Shown here one piece after another: positions 21,559-32,517 of a stretch of 64,000 nucleotides of DNA. The position numbers and the translations under genes are program-made. Under the pieces are notes generated by a model. That model did not search any database, was not told the origin of the DNA, and saw nothing but the letters and a program-made list of their open reading frames with translations. This DNA comes from Steinernema hermaphroditum (lineage: Eukaryota > Nematoda > Chromadorea > Rhabditida > Steinernematidae), in contig CM059623.1 in assembly GCA_030435675.1 (NCBI GenBank), positions 8,458,012 to 8,522,011 of the forward strand, given 5' to 3'. The stretch's first letter is position 1, and each line of letters opens with the position of its first letter.

Positions 21559-23339
21559 ATGTCTTGTCAATCGACGTTGCCCAATGGCGTTTCTCCTGGC
21601 TGGAACGATCCTCCCCAAGGCATAAACACCGCTGTAGGTTCGCAGTCCTCAAGCAGGTTGCCCCTCAACCAGCGACACCGGAGGCCTGTGGATCCTTCCA
21701 TTCAGGTTTGTCCCCATTGATGATCGCCTTCCATACCTTTGCTCCCTTCAGGGCATGTTCAACCACAACTCGACATCGTCGACTCCTCAGCCGCTGGGTT
21801 CCCACCCCACCTTCTCTTCGGCTCCGCAGTTGCAGGCGTATCAGCACCAAGCGCCGACTTCCGAGCCGAACGGATTCCCCCACCCCGCGCATCATCAGCC
21901 CCCTCACTTGTCTCATAACGCGAGCCAACCTCACCTCTATCCCTATCCCCCTCCCCAACAAGCGCAAATGAGTGCAGCGCCGGCGACGCAGGTAGCGTAC
22001 GCTCCGCCTTCGCCTCATTCGATACCGGCGCCTCCACAACAGCAGCCGCCAGTTGCCAACGGATCCCACGTGAGTATGGCTACTCATCATCACAAGGCCG
22101 TTTACGACGCTTTTACCGTTCACGGTGGTGGGTTTTAGTATTTACGATAAAGCGTTGTGATACTGTATGTACATCTGAGTTCACACACCCCCTCGATTGT
22201 CTTCCTTCACAGATTTTTATTGCTCTCCTTTCTGCGTCGTATAGTCTTTCTAGTTGCTCTTTTCCCCTTTAACGACAGGGCGTCTTTGTAAGAGATTCTT
22301 CGATCTATTGTGATAAGTGTGCACATGTTGCGGAACTTCTGTGTTGATGTAAAGCTATGGAGATGGACATAAAGTACCGCTCGTTTCTCTCTTGTTTTTT
22401 TTTTTGCACTTCAGCGCACTTCGATCCGCGAGTTCCTTGCGGTACGAGTTTCCATTCAGGCTCCAAGGGATACGACTTCGCTGCCGTTCGGCCGGCTTCT
22501 TCGCAGCCGTCCACGGATGCACACAACGCGCAGGCGGCCCCACCACCGACAACCACGATCCCTTTCCAGCAAAACTTCACGGATCCGGAAAGATCGGTAA
22601 GTCCAGGAGTGCGTTGCGTGCCGCGTGTGACGGCACGTGCCTGGTGGGAGCACGACCAAGAAGCGCGTTCTCTAAGATGAAACGCGTTCATTTCAGGTTG
22701 GCCCTTCGAATCTCCCAGTGGCCCCGGTGGCGCCTATGGTGGTGAAGCCTCCGCCGCGGCAGAACATTGAGCATGATCCCTCGGCACTCATCTTCTCCCC
22801 GCCGAACTCAATCGCCTCCGATTTCCAACGGCCTGTCACGCAACCCGATCCAAACAACTATCGGCCTCCGGTGAAGGCCGCTGGCGACGTTTCCCTGACT
22901 GGTCCCCAGCTGGTGGCGTTCCTCACGAAGGCGACTGTCCGGCTCCCGCAAGGGCCCACGTGCCAAGGAATTCAGCTTCGATTCAGCCAGTTACTGGACC
23001 TCGTTTACGCCTCGCGCGTCTCCGAAGGTTGCCTCAAGAAGCTCAACTTCGTGGTGGACGGTAAGTTCCATTTCCGCGCTGACTCGACGACGACGATTTA
23101 ATTTAGCCATCGATCGCGAACTCTACGACGACGCATGGGCGTTCTACGACCAGCTGCAGGGAAGCTTCGGCGAGGAGATGGCCAGCTGGGGCCAAGGCGT
23201 CAAGCTGCTCATCCTCGAACTCGTCCGAATCCAGAAGAAGTCGGCTTCGCAGGCAGGTTCCGCCTCGGTCTCTCGACTCCCAACCGCTCAATCGCAAACT
23301 CAGCGAGCTCTCAGTGCCGGTTTCTCCAAGTTCATGTGA
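21559..23339 (+). CDS. SRA1/Sec31 C-terminal domain protein, paralog A
   Basis: Starts MSCQSTLPNGVSPGWNDPP; the GWNDPP motif near the N-terminus is typical of steroid receptor RNA activator protein (SRA1). A long low-complexity Pro/Gln/His/Ser region follows (SHNASQPHLYPYPPPQQAQM and similar). The conserved helical domain starts near LTGPQLVAFLTKATVRLP and ends with YDDAWAFYDQLQGSF and WGQGVKLLILELVRIQKK. The same fold caps Sec31 of the COPII coat, so a role in RNA/receptor scaffolding or ER export cannot be separated by sequence. Exons are 21559-21705, 21752 to about 22124, 22415-22596, 22697-23060 and 23107-23339, for 432 residues. The second donor is uncertain: GTGAGT at 22070 is stronger but breaks the frame. 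Confidence 0.78.
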
Positions 23340-24100
23340 TTGGCTCAGCAGTCGCCTTCTACCCAAGCATATCGTGCACTTACATACATCTCCCGTCATA
23401 TGCTCCTTATCCGATCTCATTCACCGCTCCCCTCGTCTTTTACACAGCCGCACGGGCTTTCCACTCTGTAATTAAACAGCGAGAAAATACCGCCGAGATT
23501 CTCACGAAACGGCGCCATTCACGGTTGATGGCACCTATTGTTATGCATAAGACACACACACAATAAAACGGTTCGACATGTGCACACTCCCGCCATAAGC
23601 CGAAAGTGGCAGATTAGCGCGTTGTTCCCAGGAGTCACTCCGTCCACGAAGTGCCTATACAACCTCTGGGGGACAAGTGTACTTGAGGGAACCTGGCGCG
23701 CGTGAGAGCAGACGCCTCGTTCCCCCACCACCTGCCCCCAAACGTGTCCGAGACGGAGAACACGCAAGCGGGTGCACTGAAACCTCTTTTTCGACCTTTG
23801 AAAAAAGGGAAAACCGAGGATACTGTGGGCCAATGTGGTATATAAAGTTCACGGCGGCGCGAACTGATGCAAAAGGTGCAGGATGAGTTCGCGTTGAGAC
23901 CGCCTACAAAAGTAGTATCAATCGTCACAGAACGAAGATAAACTTTGTTGTGCATGTGGCGACATTTCCGACGTTTGTGGATGCGGTCGTGTGTTTCGGA
24001 CCCTGTTCGTGAGAGGCAAATTGCGTGTTCCGTTTCGCGCACGTGTGTCATTAATTGCATTTTGGCCGAAGACGTAAACACGCCGCGCCTTATTTCAGGG
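23340..24100. other. Intergenic region
   Basis: AATAAAA near 23562 follows gene A. The rest is upstream of the small basic protein gene and contains a TATA-like site. No exons are recognised. Confidence 0.4.
23838..23847 (+). promoter_or_regulatory. Possible TATA box
   Basis: GTATATAAAG lies about 250 bp before the next plus-strand ATG, with GCCAATG some 10 bp upstream. The order CCAAT then TATA is promoter-like, but the spacing is short. Confidence 0.3.
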
Positions 24101-24629
24101 ATGAAACTCACCTCTGCTGTGCTCGGGAATTTGAATAAGGTCCACTGGAATCGCCGTGTATGGGAGATCGGCTACCGCGGACCACATCTGCCTCAGCGAA
24201 AAGCGTACGTTCAGTGCCGTTTCAAACATGGTTAATTGGCTGATTTGCAGCACCGGGCGGCCTCATTATCCTGTGACCAGCAACAGGGTCGCCGAGCTCC
24301 GTGAAAGATTCGAACGCGAATACAATGTTATGCGCTGCCTTGCAACCCCCTACTTCACAAAAGTTATTATTTAGCTCTATTCATTTCTTTCAGGAACGGT
24401 GTTTCAGGATCAGGAAGCAGCGTACTGGGATAAGTACACGAGTGTTGACGCCCAGAACGAAACAAAAAAGCTCGAAACACAACAAAGGAGAATGCCTGGA
24501 GAAGTAAAAAGAGAATCAGAATTTAAAAAGGCTGACCGTCGCGTGGCCAACATTGGAAACAGTTTGCACAAGCACAGGACGATCGAGGATTCGCTGGGAG
24601 AGTTGATCCGACGAAACCGATGGGATTAG
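24101..24629 (+). CDS. Small basic protein, unrecognised
   Basis: Exons 24101-24204, 24251-24326 and 24408-24629 give 133 residues. A TTATTTCAG ends 2 bp before the ATG. The N-terminus (KLTSAVLGNLNKVHWNRRVW) is basic and could target mitochondria; then come YRGPHLPQRKATGRPHYPV, RVAELRERFEREYN and a Lys/Glu/Arg-rich tail ending LIRRNRWD. The composition recalls nematode mitochondrial ribosomal or assembly proteins, but I cannot place it. The third exon must start at the second of two closely spaced TTTCAGs, because only that keeps the frame. Confidence 0.65.
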
Positions 24630-24939
24630 GTTTATGTCCAGATCATAGGCTTTCTTGTTACCCAGAATTGTTTGTTACCAGGAGTTCTTAATGAATGAAA
24701 TCGAAACAAAACATTTGTTTCCTTTATGAGCTACAGAAAAAGGCTAAACAATGCAAGGAAGAATGCTAGAAGTTTAGCGTCTTTGTCATGCATGGACGTC
24801 TTTTGTGGGTTTCCGTCTGCAAGTGTTGAATTCCAGACGTCTTTTACGTGTTGCTGTCTGCAAGTGTTCATGTCCGCGTCATTTCTGGATCATATACGTG
24901 GAACGGTCGATCCTGCAGTCACGTGTTGCGTTTCAGATC
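24630..24939. other. Short intergenic region
   Basis: Contains a local direct repeat (GACGTCTTTT...TCTGCAAGTGTT, at about 24795 and 24837). A GCGTTTCAG ends just before the next ATG. Confidence 0.4.
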
Positions 24940-25762
24940 ATGCCTAGTTCTTACACGTCCCCCATTGATGCGTCGCCAGGCTGGAATGACCCACCACCTT
25001 TTGTGTTAAACGGCTTTGCGCCTTCTACTGCTAGTTTTCCGAAGAAACATGTTCGACCTATTGACCCTTCCGTTCAGGTGTGTATATGGTATATTATTAT
25101 ATACAAGGTCATGTTCATCCTTCAGGCTGTTTGCTCGCATCTGATGGACAATGGTGCCACAGTACACGTACCCCAGAATCCTCCCGTCTACGGTAATGCT
25201 TCGCTTCATCAGTATGGATACGCCAAAGGACAGCAAATTATTTCCATTCTTTCGAAGGCTGCTGAGAAACTGCAAACAGTGAGTTGTTTTTTGTGTATGA
25301 TCTATTGGTGTTTGTGCGTTTTTAGAACGGAAACTACAACATGATCAGACAGGAGCTGCAATGTCTCCGTAACTACATCGATGCCGCCCGTCTTCCCGAA
25401 AACTGTGTCAGTCAGCTGCATGCGGTTGCCATAGGTACATATTAAGTGAATGAGCAAGTAATCAATGAATCTAATTTAGCTATGCATCAAGGATCTTACG
25501 ACGATGCGATGTTGTTCTACCAGGAGATGACTGCACTCTTTCCTCTCGAGGTGCTAAACTGGGGGTGGGGACACGGACTGAAGCTCATGATCGCCGAACT
25601 CTTGACGATGAGTCAGCAAAGTTATCAACGTAATTATACTTCTTATTCAGCGTTTATTTAGTATACGTAATGATAAGTAACTGTTTTCTATATCTAGGAG
25701 GACTGACGTCTTTTAATTATATGGATTCTATTGTCGTAAGACATTTGCACATTTTCACATGA
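24940..25762 (+). CDS. SRA1-like protein, paralog B
   Basis: Shorter relative of the gene at 21.6 kb. Exons 24940-25077, 25126-25278, 25326-25434, 25480-25629 and 25698-25762 give 204 residues. It keeps the N-terminal ASPGWNDPPPF motif and the HVRPIDPSVQ segment, which matches RRPVDPSIQ in paralog A at the same exon end. It lacks the long Gln/Pro linker. The helical domain reads GQQIISILSKAAEKLQT, IRQELQCLRNYIDAARLP, QGSYDDAMLFYQEMTALFP and WGHGLKLMIAELLTMSQQ. The last exon (RGLTSFNYMDSIVVRHLHIF) is less certain. Shared intron positions show the two are duplicates. Confidence 0.75.
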
Positions 25763-25902
25763 ACACTTAAAGCTCGCTAGTGGGAAAATCAAAGAGGACA
25801 GCGCCTCTACGTTCCATAAGTATTTCTTTTTCTTTGCTGTGTGAGAGAGCTTCTCTCGAAGTCCAGCGCCTCTGTCATGCAATTCTGAAATGTTCATTAT
25901 CG

Positions 25903-27695
25903 CTAATGTATGGATATGTGTCCGGGTACCGTTCCGCATGGACTGAGATGACTTCGCACGTTGCGAACATTTGTAGTGACGGACAGCTGCTTTGTTTCCG
26001 GAAGATTGAGATACATGTACACAAAGATTGTGATCTGGGATTAGGATTAGCAGTGATGACAAACATGTTTGTTGTCCCACCTGAACTGCGAGGAAGGGAA
26101 CGAACGTCCACGACCCGGCGGCGGTGAAGAGGTTCCCAAAGAAGAAGACGGCGGGGATTTGGATAAAGAGGTTTACGAGGAGAACGAACTGAAAGAAAGG
26201 ATTACGGGGGACGAACAGAGTTCTAAACCTGCGTGACGGAGACTTTAGCACCAGGCGGAAGGAGGTCGGCTATAAAGACGATGAATGCGATGACAACGCC
26301 CGACGCGCTGGCTAAGTTGCCGAGGAGCATTGAGAGGGTGGCAAAGAGGCGCGAGAGGACGCCGACTCCGGCGACTTCGGTGGCCACCTTGGCGGCGAAG
26401 AGGAAGGCGATGTTAACTATGCTGCAGAAGGCCGAGAAAAGAAACATCGGTCGCCGCCCGAGGCGCTCATAGAGGAAAGGGTTCAGCACGAGAACAGGGA
26501 CGGAGAGGGCCTGGAGGAGCCCCGTGAGCAGGAAGACCTGAAGAACGGATCAGAGGGAAATCGGGGAGCTGGCACACGTTTTCAACGGAGTAGCCGAAAC
26601 CTAGGAGGAGCTGCTGGGTGTAGCTTTGCGTGATGACGATCATGGACAGGGAGGAGCTGAGGACAGCGAGGAAGATGATCTTGAAGACGGAGCGGAAGGT
26701 CTGGCTACGGTAAACCTGCCTGAGGGACATCCGGTGGTGCGCGCTGATGGCGATTTCCTCGCGGACCTCCTCCATCACCGCCTCTGAAAAGGGGTGTTCC
26801 GTTGGAATCCGTTTTTTCGTCTACCGACGTGGGCGTCGCCTCCGTGGTAGAAGCGTATCGCCTCGACGACCTCCTGCTTCGGGTGGTCGGCGTCCATCAG
26901 CCACTTGGGGGACTCGGGAAGCCAGCGAGCAAGGCAGAAATAGACGACGTCCATGGCTGCGCAGATCATCGGCACGAGGTGCCACCGGGCGTCGTTGCCG
27001 AACAACGAGGGGAGGTAGAGTACGGTGGAGGCGAGCGAGGCGAAGAAGAGACAGGAGCCGACGGCGAGCGCCATGAGGCCTCGGAAACGGTCGGGGACGC
27101 ACTCTGTGAGGTATATCTTCACCACGATCATCTTCATCGGCTGAACGAAGCCGAGAAGGAATTGTCCCAGGGCGTAGAGCTCCACGGAGTTTGCGTACTT
27201 GGCGAGGGTGAAACAACTCGCAGAGAGAACCACTGAGGCGCTGCGGACGGAGACGGAGACGAAGCGGCGTCCGTGGGAGTCCATGAGCGGCACGACGAAG
27301 AGGAGCGAGCAGAGGAAGCCGAGCAGGTCGACGTTGGGCATCAGCGACACCACCAGGGACATCCTGTAACGGACAAATTCGTTGTTTTGGTTGAAATTTA
27401 GACCGATAACGGCACCCTGATACGGTACCATTTCCGATGGAAGTCTGTGCGGAGGGTAATTTTCGGCCTTTCCCGAAGTGAAGTGCACCTTCTTCCCTCA
27501 CCGCGGGAAACTCTCAGAGGAGTGACGCACTTACCCCTGAGCGTCGAGGACGACGCCGTAGTGCTCGTGGACGGAGTCGTTGAAGAAGCGCTGCAACGGG
27601 AGGGAAACTGAGTTCAGCATCATCTCCAGCACCGTGTTGGAGGTGCTCAGGACCCCGTGCACGACTATGACGTAGACGAGCCAAATCGGGAACAT
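25903..27695 (-). CDS. SLC2-like major facilitator (sugar-porter type)
   Basis: Twelve-helix plasma-membrane carrier of the sugar-porter family. Minus-strand exons 27535-27695, 26825-27363, 26578-26783, 26229-26537, 26081-26188 and 25903-26034 give 484 residues. Hallmarks: MDSHGRRF (loop 2-3), FLLGFVQPMK, WLPESPKWLM after helix 6, YERLGRRPMFLF (loop 8-9) and LNLPETKQL after helix 12. The GRR and PESP/PETK motifs place it in SLC2 rather than SLC22. The substrate is unknown; the family's usual QLS and QQxSGIN motifs are not evident, so it may not carry glucose. I chose MFPIW as start because the paralogous pseudogene also begins MFP; an in-frame ATG 11 codons upstream (27728) is possible. Confidence 0.82.
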
Positions 27696-27824
27696 CGTCT
27701 GTTGCCGACTGGACTCTGATGTTCGCAACGATGGCTTATCAGAAGAAGCCTTCCCTTTGTCTCTACGTGTGTCCCTCCAAAGTGACGGAATAATGATGCC
27801 CGAATTCCAGAAAAAGCAATTTTA

Positions 27825-28728
27825 TCACAGATCTTTGACCATGTACTGCTTAGGCGTGCTCGCGTCGAACTTCTTCGACGCTACTGGCTTCATCTGCTTC
27901 GAAGAGACTGGCGGAGGGGGTGGCGGTGGAGGCGCGCCAGTGGATACGGTAGCGGAACTGGTGCGGGGAAGCAACGGGACTGGCTGGCTGGGAGACGGGA
28001 CAAGAAGGCGAGAGAGGTTGCGGCCCGCGAGAAGACTGCCGCTGGCGCCGGCGTTGAGCACCGGGGGACAACACGAGAATCCACACCGTTCGTAGAACTT
28101 CTGTTTGTCCTCAGTCGACAGATACATCTAAAAAGAGAGGCTATTTATCGTTCTAGACCTGTCTGTATCTCAATCTAGACCTATATGTCTGCAGGCATGT
28201 GTGTACATTACTTCCTTGTCAGCAAACAAAGCTTATCAGTTCATGCTGACAGGAAAAGACAACAAAGTGGACACAAGACGTTGTTTAGGAGACAGCCGAC
28301 GCGTCGCAGACGGAAAAGAAAAGGGACTCACCTTCTTGAAACCGAGCTCTTTCGCTCGGCGCTGCAGCAGTTCCATCAGCAGACGGCCGATTCCTTTACC
28401 GCGGAGATCTTCGCGGAGGATCACGGACTCCACCCAGCAGCCCTCGACGTCCTGGGGCAATTCGCAGAGCCGCGCGTGGCCCCCCAGTTCGGCGCCGTCT
28501 TCGGAGAGCAGCAGAAGCGCCATCGGCGGCTTCCGGTTGGAGGCACGCCGAAAACTCGTCTCGCGCTGCGTGTGGCTCCGCGGCCATTCCTGAAACCGCA
28601 CGCGTCCTCATAGAACATCCACGACGAGTCACCTTGTTCAGAATGGCGATGCACTGCTCCTGGAAGTGGAGGAAGTCGACGAAGGGTGCGAGAACCCAGC
28701 GGCGATGGGACGCCTCTTCGGCGTCCAT
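27825..28728 (-). CDS. NAA80: NAA80-like actin N-terminal acetyltransferase
   Basis: GNAT enzyme that acetylates the processed acidic N-terminus of actin. Exons 28633-28728, 28332-28589 and 27825-28127 give 218 residues. N-terminal helices (FVDFLHFQEQCIAILNKEWP) lead to EWPRS, as in NAA80. GGHARLCEL and WVESVILREDLRGKGIGRLL follow; the latter holds the acetyl-CoA loop RGKGIG. Then come YLSTEDKQKFYERCGF and a polyproline run (eight Pro), which in the human enzyme recruits profilin-actin. The protein ends PKQYMVKDL. The next gene on the same strand starts only about 130 bp after this stop, so they may be co-transcribed. Confidence 0.88.
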
Positions 28729-28966
28729 TAGCTTCTTCTTTTCCGGCGCGGTACTTTCCGATCGATCGTTCTGTGGGTGGGCGCTGGAGTGTAAAGCTCG
28801 CGAGATCTGTGAAAGAATTGTATTTGTTCGATGCGAATAACAACGGTAGCGATAACAAAGTACGGTAATTGCATAATTCATTCTTCGCGTGAAGTAGGTG
28901 GAAGATCGCAACGGAAAAGCTTCATATAGGGACACTATGTACAGGCACAAAGCATTGCATAGAAGG

Positions 28967-31637
28967 TCAGATGGACTGATAGGTGAGTCCATTGCTCGAA
29001 GTGAATTGGTTCTGTTGTTGGTAGAGATGGTACTTCTGGAGGTATTCTTGGTGTTGCATCTGGTGGTACTGATCCAGGTAGAGGTTCGACGGCGCCATCC
29101 CGAGCCCCGGCGTCTCTCCGGGCTCCGGAAACGCCGGCTGGCAGAGTGACGTGTAGTACATGTCCAGCACCTGAGAAGTTCGATGCGATCGAGGACGCGG
29201 GGACGTGAACCTACCTGGTTCATGGAGGGGGGTTTCGCCGCCTGGTGGTAGCCGTTCGGCGCCTGGGGCTTCCCGGCGAGCGCCTGGGCGACGTAAGTGT
29301 GGCGAGCGGCCGTCGGGGGATGGCCGTTCTGATGGACAACGTAGGTTTGACCGTTGGGGCCCTGGGCGTAGCGGGGCGTCTGCGTGGGGGCGTAGGGGTG
29401 GTAGGCGACGTTCTGGGCGCCTCCGGCGGTCATCGGGCCTGAATCGACCGGGAGTAAACAAACAGATCTGCCAGAACTCACCTGCGACGACGCGCATCGG
29501 TCCACCGCCAGCGGCGGCTCGCGCAGGCTGCTGGGAAGTCGATGATAAGAGGGCGGCGGCGACGGGCGCCTGGTGCTGCACCGCCTGCGGAGGCGCCGGC
29601 CTCTGGAAGGTGCCTCCATTGCGGGCAGCGGCCACGCTAGGCGTGCTCGGAGCGGGCGCCGCGCGGCCGTTGGCTGTTGACGGAGTTGCCGGAGCAGGAG
29701 TGCTCGGAGCAGCTGCTCCGTTGGTCGCCGGCGATGCCTTCTTCGACCGTCCCTTGCTCTTGTTCGGCTGGTAGAGCCAGTTCGGGTGCTCTTTCAGCAT
29801 CTGAAAGACGACTTTTTAACCACGTTTCATGAGGGATCCGGTAGATGCTGCCACCCTAGCCCTAAGCGCGACCCACCTTTTTGTGCTCCGCTTTCTGCGC
29901 CTTCGCCTTCTCGAAGTAGGGCTTTTTCTGCTGATCAGTCATGCTCTTCCATCGCTCACCCATCTGAATAACGCGTTGAGTCACTCGTCGCGGCGGCTGC
30001 ACCTCTTACCTCGCGGCTGATGTCGTGCATCTTCTTCTTCGGGTCGTCCGCCAGGATCTTCTTCCGCTCCTCACGCGTCCACATCATGTAGGCATTCAGG
30101 GGCCGCTTGATGTAGTGCTGGTCGCCGTTGGGACCTGGCGAGAGGGGCGTCGAGAAGTCGACGGCGGAGTGACCGTTGGCAGACATCGGCGTCTGTGGCG
30201 CGACGAAGCTGTGCTGCGAGAAGCCGCCTTCGTGTGTGGCGTCGCTCGGCGTCGGCGACGGCGAAGAGAGGCTGGGGTCTACGGTAGGCGACGAGGCGCG
30301 ACTCCCTTCCGATGTGACATCCAAGTTTGAATGCTGAAACAGCATCGGATCATCGGAGGTGCAGGCTGGCCCCACTACGGTACACACCCTATCCCTTTGA
30401 GAGGCTGTCCCCTTGTTCCTCTCTTAGAAAAGCGAAGTCCCTGAGCGATCAAAGGACATCTCAGGGTCTCTGAAGAGCACGTGCCTGAGGCCTTCTTTCG
30501 TTCCCTCGCCTCCTGACCGGCGGCTACTCGACGCCTCGAGTTGTGCTTCATTGTCTCATCAGCCGCGAGGAGCTCTCGTCACGTCACCGCTGCTCCCACG
30601 CGGCGTCGCAAAGAAAGAGAGAAAAGAAAGGAAACCCCAAACACGGCGCGGCTGTGGGATCGTAGTGCATATTTATTTATACAACAACACCCGCGCGCGC
30701 TATACACATCGCCATTTTGGAACACTTGCAAAGCCGCGAGGAGACTCGCCGGAGGCCTCCGTGCACGTTGACGTCGTCGTCCAATAGTCGATGTCGCCGT
30801 CGGCGGCGGAGACGGCGGCGAATCGAGCGACGCGCCGTCGGAGGTGCTTTGCGCGAATGCAAGCCGCGTGCACACGGACAGTCATTCCCCCGGGCGCATG
30901 CAAATGCGCCAATTAGCCGCCCGCGGCCCGAAGGCGTTCTTACCATCGGCGACATCGGAGTCTCGACGGAAGGCGTCTGCGCCAGATGCGCTCCAGTGCG
31001 GCGGCGTGGAGGCCGCGGCGTCAGGAGCGACGGGATGTCGGCGTTCTTGCCCATCTCCGAAGCGAACAGCTCGTCGATCTGCTCCTGGATGAACTGGGCG
31101 ATTTCGGTCAATTCGTTCTCCTTTTCTGAAAATTTGATTATTTAATCAACGCTTGATTGAGTTTCAGGTCTGTCACAGCGTTCTGTAGTTCTCTATTGAG
31201 TGCTTTGCAATGTGTGTTCTCTATGTGTCAAGAACAAGTGCCTCAGATGGTTCAGAACGCACCTCCAGAGTCGGAAGTGGAGGGGAGGACCTCTACATGG
31301 TCCATAGGATGGTCGAAGTTCACTCTCTGTCGGGCCTAAATATTTTTCCGGTTTCTCTGGGGTTCGGCGCCGTTCCGCGACTTACGCCATCATAGGTCAT
31401 CTTGAGTTTGTCGGCCAGGATTTTGAGTTTGTCATGCTGGTTTCTATGCTTGGAGTACAGATGCCACCACATGGTTCTGGTGGTGCACTTGGCATCGGTC
31501 CACGTGACGACGCCATGGCAGGAGCGACATTGCGCCCTCTTCTCGTCGCCGAAGCTGTTGAAACAGACCCAGGCGAGCGACTTCTTCAGCCGACTGCTTG
31601 GCGTCTGCGGCGTCGCGTCCACTGAAGCGGCATCCAT
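28967..31637 (-). CDS. egl-13: SoxD HMG-box transcription factor, with a possible N-terminal BED finger
   Basis: Nuclear DNA-binding regulator. The secure part is exons 30944-31125, 30010-30333, 29877-29963, 29482-29800, 29215-29438 and 28967-29170. These encode a coiled-coil start (ELTEIAQFIQEQIDELF), a Ser/Pro/Thr region, the HMG box (HYIKRPLNAYMMWTREERKK through MGERWKSMTDQQKKPYFEKA to HPNWLYQPNKSKGR), an Ala/Pro-rich linker and a Gln/Tyr-rich C-terminus. The IKRP...ERRKIL-type helix 1 and WKSMT.Q.K.PY match SoxD. Upstream exons 31386-31637, 31263-31335 and about 31151-31220 join to each other in phase and encode a BED-type finger (VCFNSFGD, CRSCHGVV, TMWWHLYSKHRNQH). Their junction to the 31125 exon is unresolved by phase, so they may belong to a separate gene. 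Confidence 0.82.
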
Positions 31638-32480
31638 TGGCGGTCGCGTGGTAAGCAGAGAAGATCGGGAGAGCAGCGGCTACGTGGGTGGCCGAGTCCC
31701 GGGTGCTACTGGAACACGTTATCATCGTCGCCGGCGCCTACATATTCGCGATCGAAGCGATGCGCGGCGGCAAAACAACACACACAATAAGCGGTGCAGC
31801 CAGTGCGAGAAGACTCGCCGCCACGGGCCTTCAGCGCGCCTTGCGTGATGTAGTCGGCGCCGGCGACCGAAGAGGCCGGCGTCGTCGCCCCTTCGGACTC
31901 ACTACTTCTCGCGAGCAGTCCCGGACGGTCGCTCCTCGCCCGCCGCTGCATCCAAGCCGATCGCTCGCCAGTTCGCGCCCGAATCGCATCCCCGGCGCCC
32001 CGAATCCGTCGTCTCCCGCGTCCTCTCCGCGAGTCCGAAGGTGCGCGCCTCGGAAGGCATGTCCACGGGGCGAAATCGCCGAATTTTGGGTGATTCGATC
32101 TGGAAACGGAGGGAGAACGAAAGGGTCGTAGACGATAGACCTTTCGTCGACGAAAATCGAAGCGAGCGTCGCGGTCAGGGGGGCGGCGTGCTGAAATCGA
32201 ACATTCGTGTCGGGAAACGTTCGAGGAAAACTCGGATTCCGGCTGAGAACTGACGATTCCGGAGGCGAGGGTGTGCTTCTGGAGGATGTCGAGTGCCGAA
32301 GCAATCCTCTTCGATCGCCCGTTTCGTCGCCGAGCCTCTAGCGATATCGTTAATCGCGCCGAAGACGAGGAGATGGCGCGCCGCGTGTGGAATCGATCGA
32401 TCGGCCACTGCGAGACAGCGTCGGTGGTGATGGTGAACAGTGGCTCTCAATGCTTCGGTTTTGGGAATACCGGACGAAGT
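31638..32480. other. Upstream region of the BED/SoxD gene
   Basis: GC-rich, with overlapping ORFs on both strands but no splice support or recognisable protein. Likely promoter of the minus-strand gene. Confidence 0.4.
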
Positions 32481-32517
32481 GTTTAGCCAGGAAAGCAGGA
32501 TTCGCATGTTCTAAGTG

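Noticed and set aside
28396..29619. A 407-codon minus-strand ORF
   Set aside because: It runs through SoxD introns and NAA80 in the wrong frame. Only its DAEEASHRRWVLAPFVDFL segment is real, as NAA80 exon 1.
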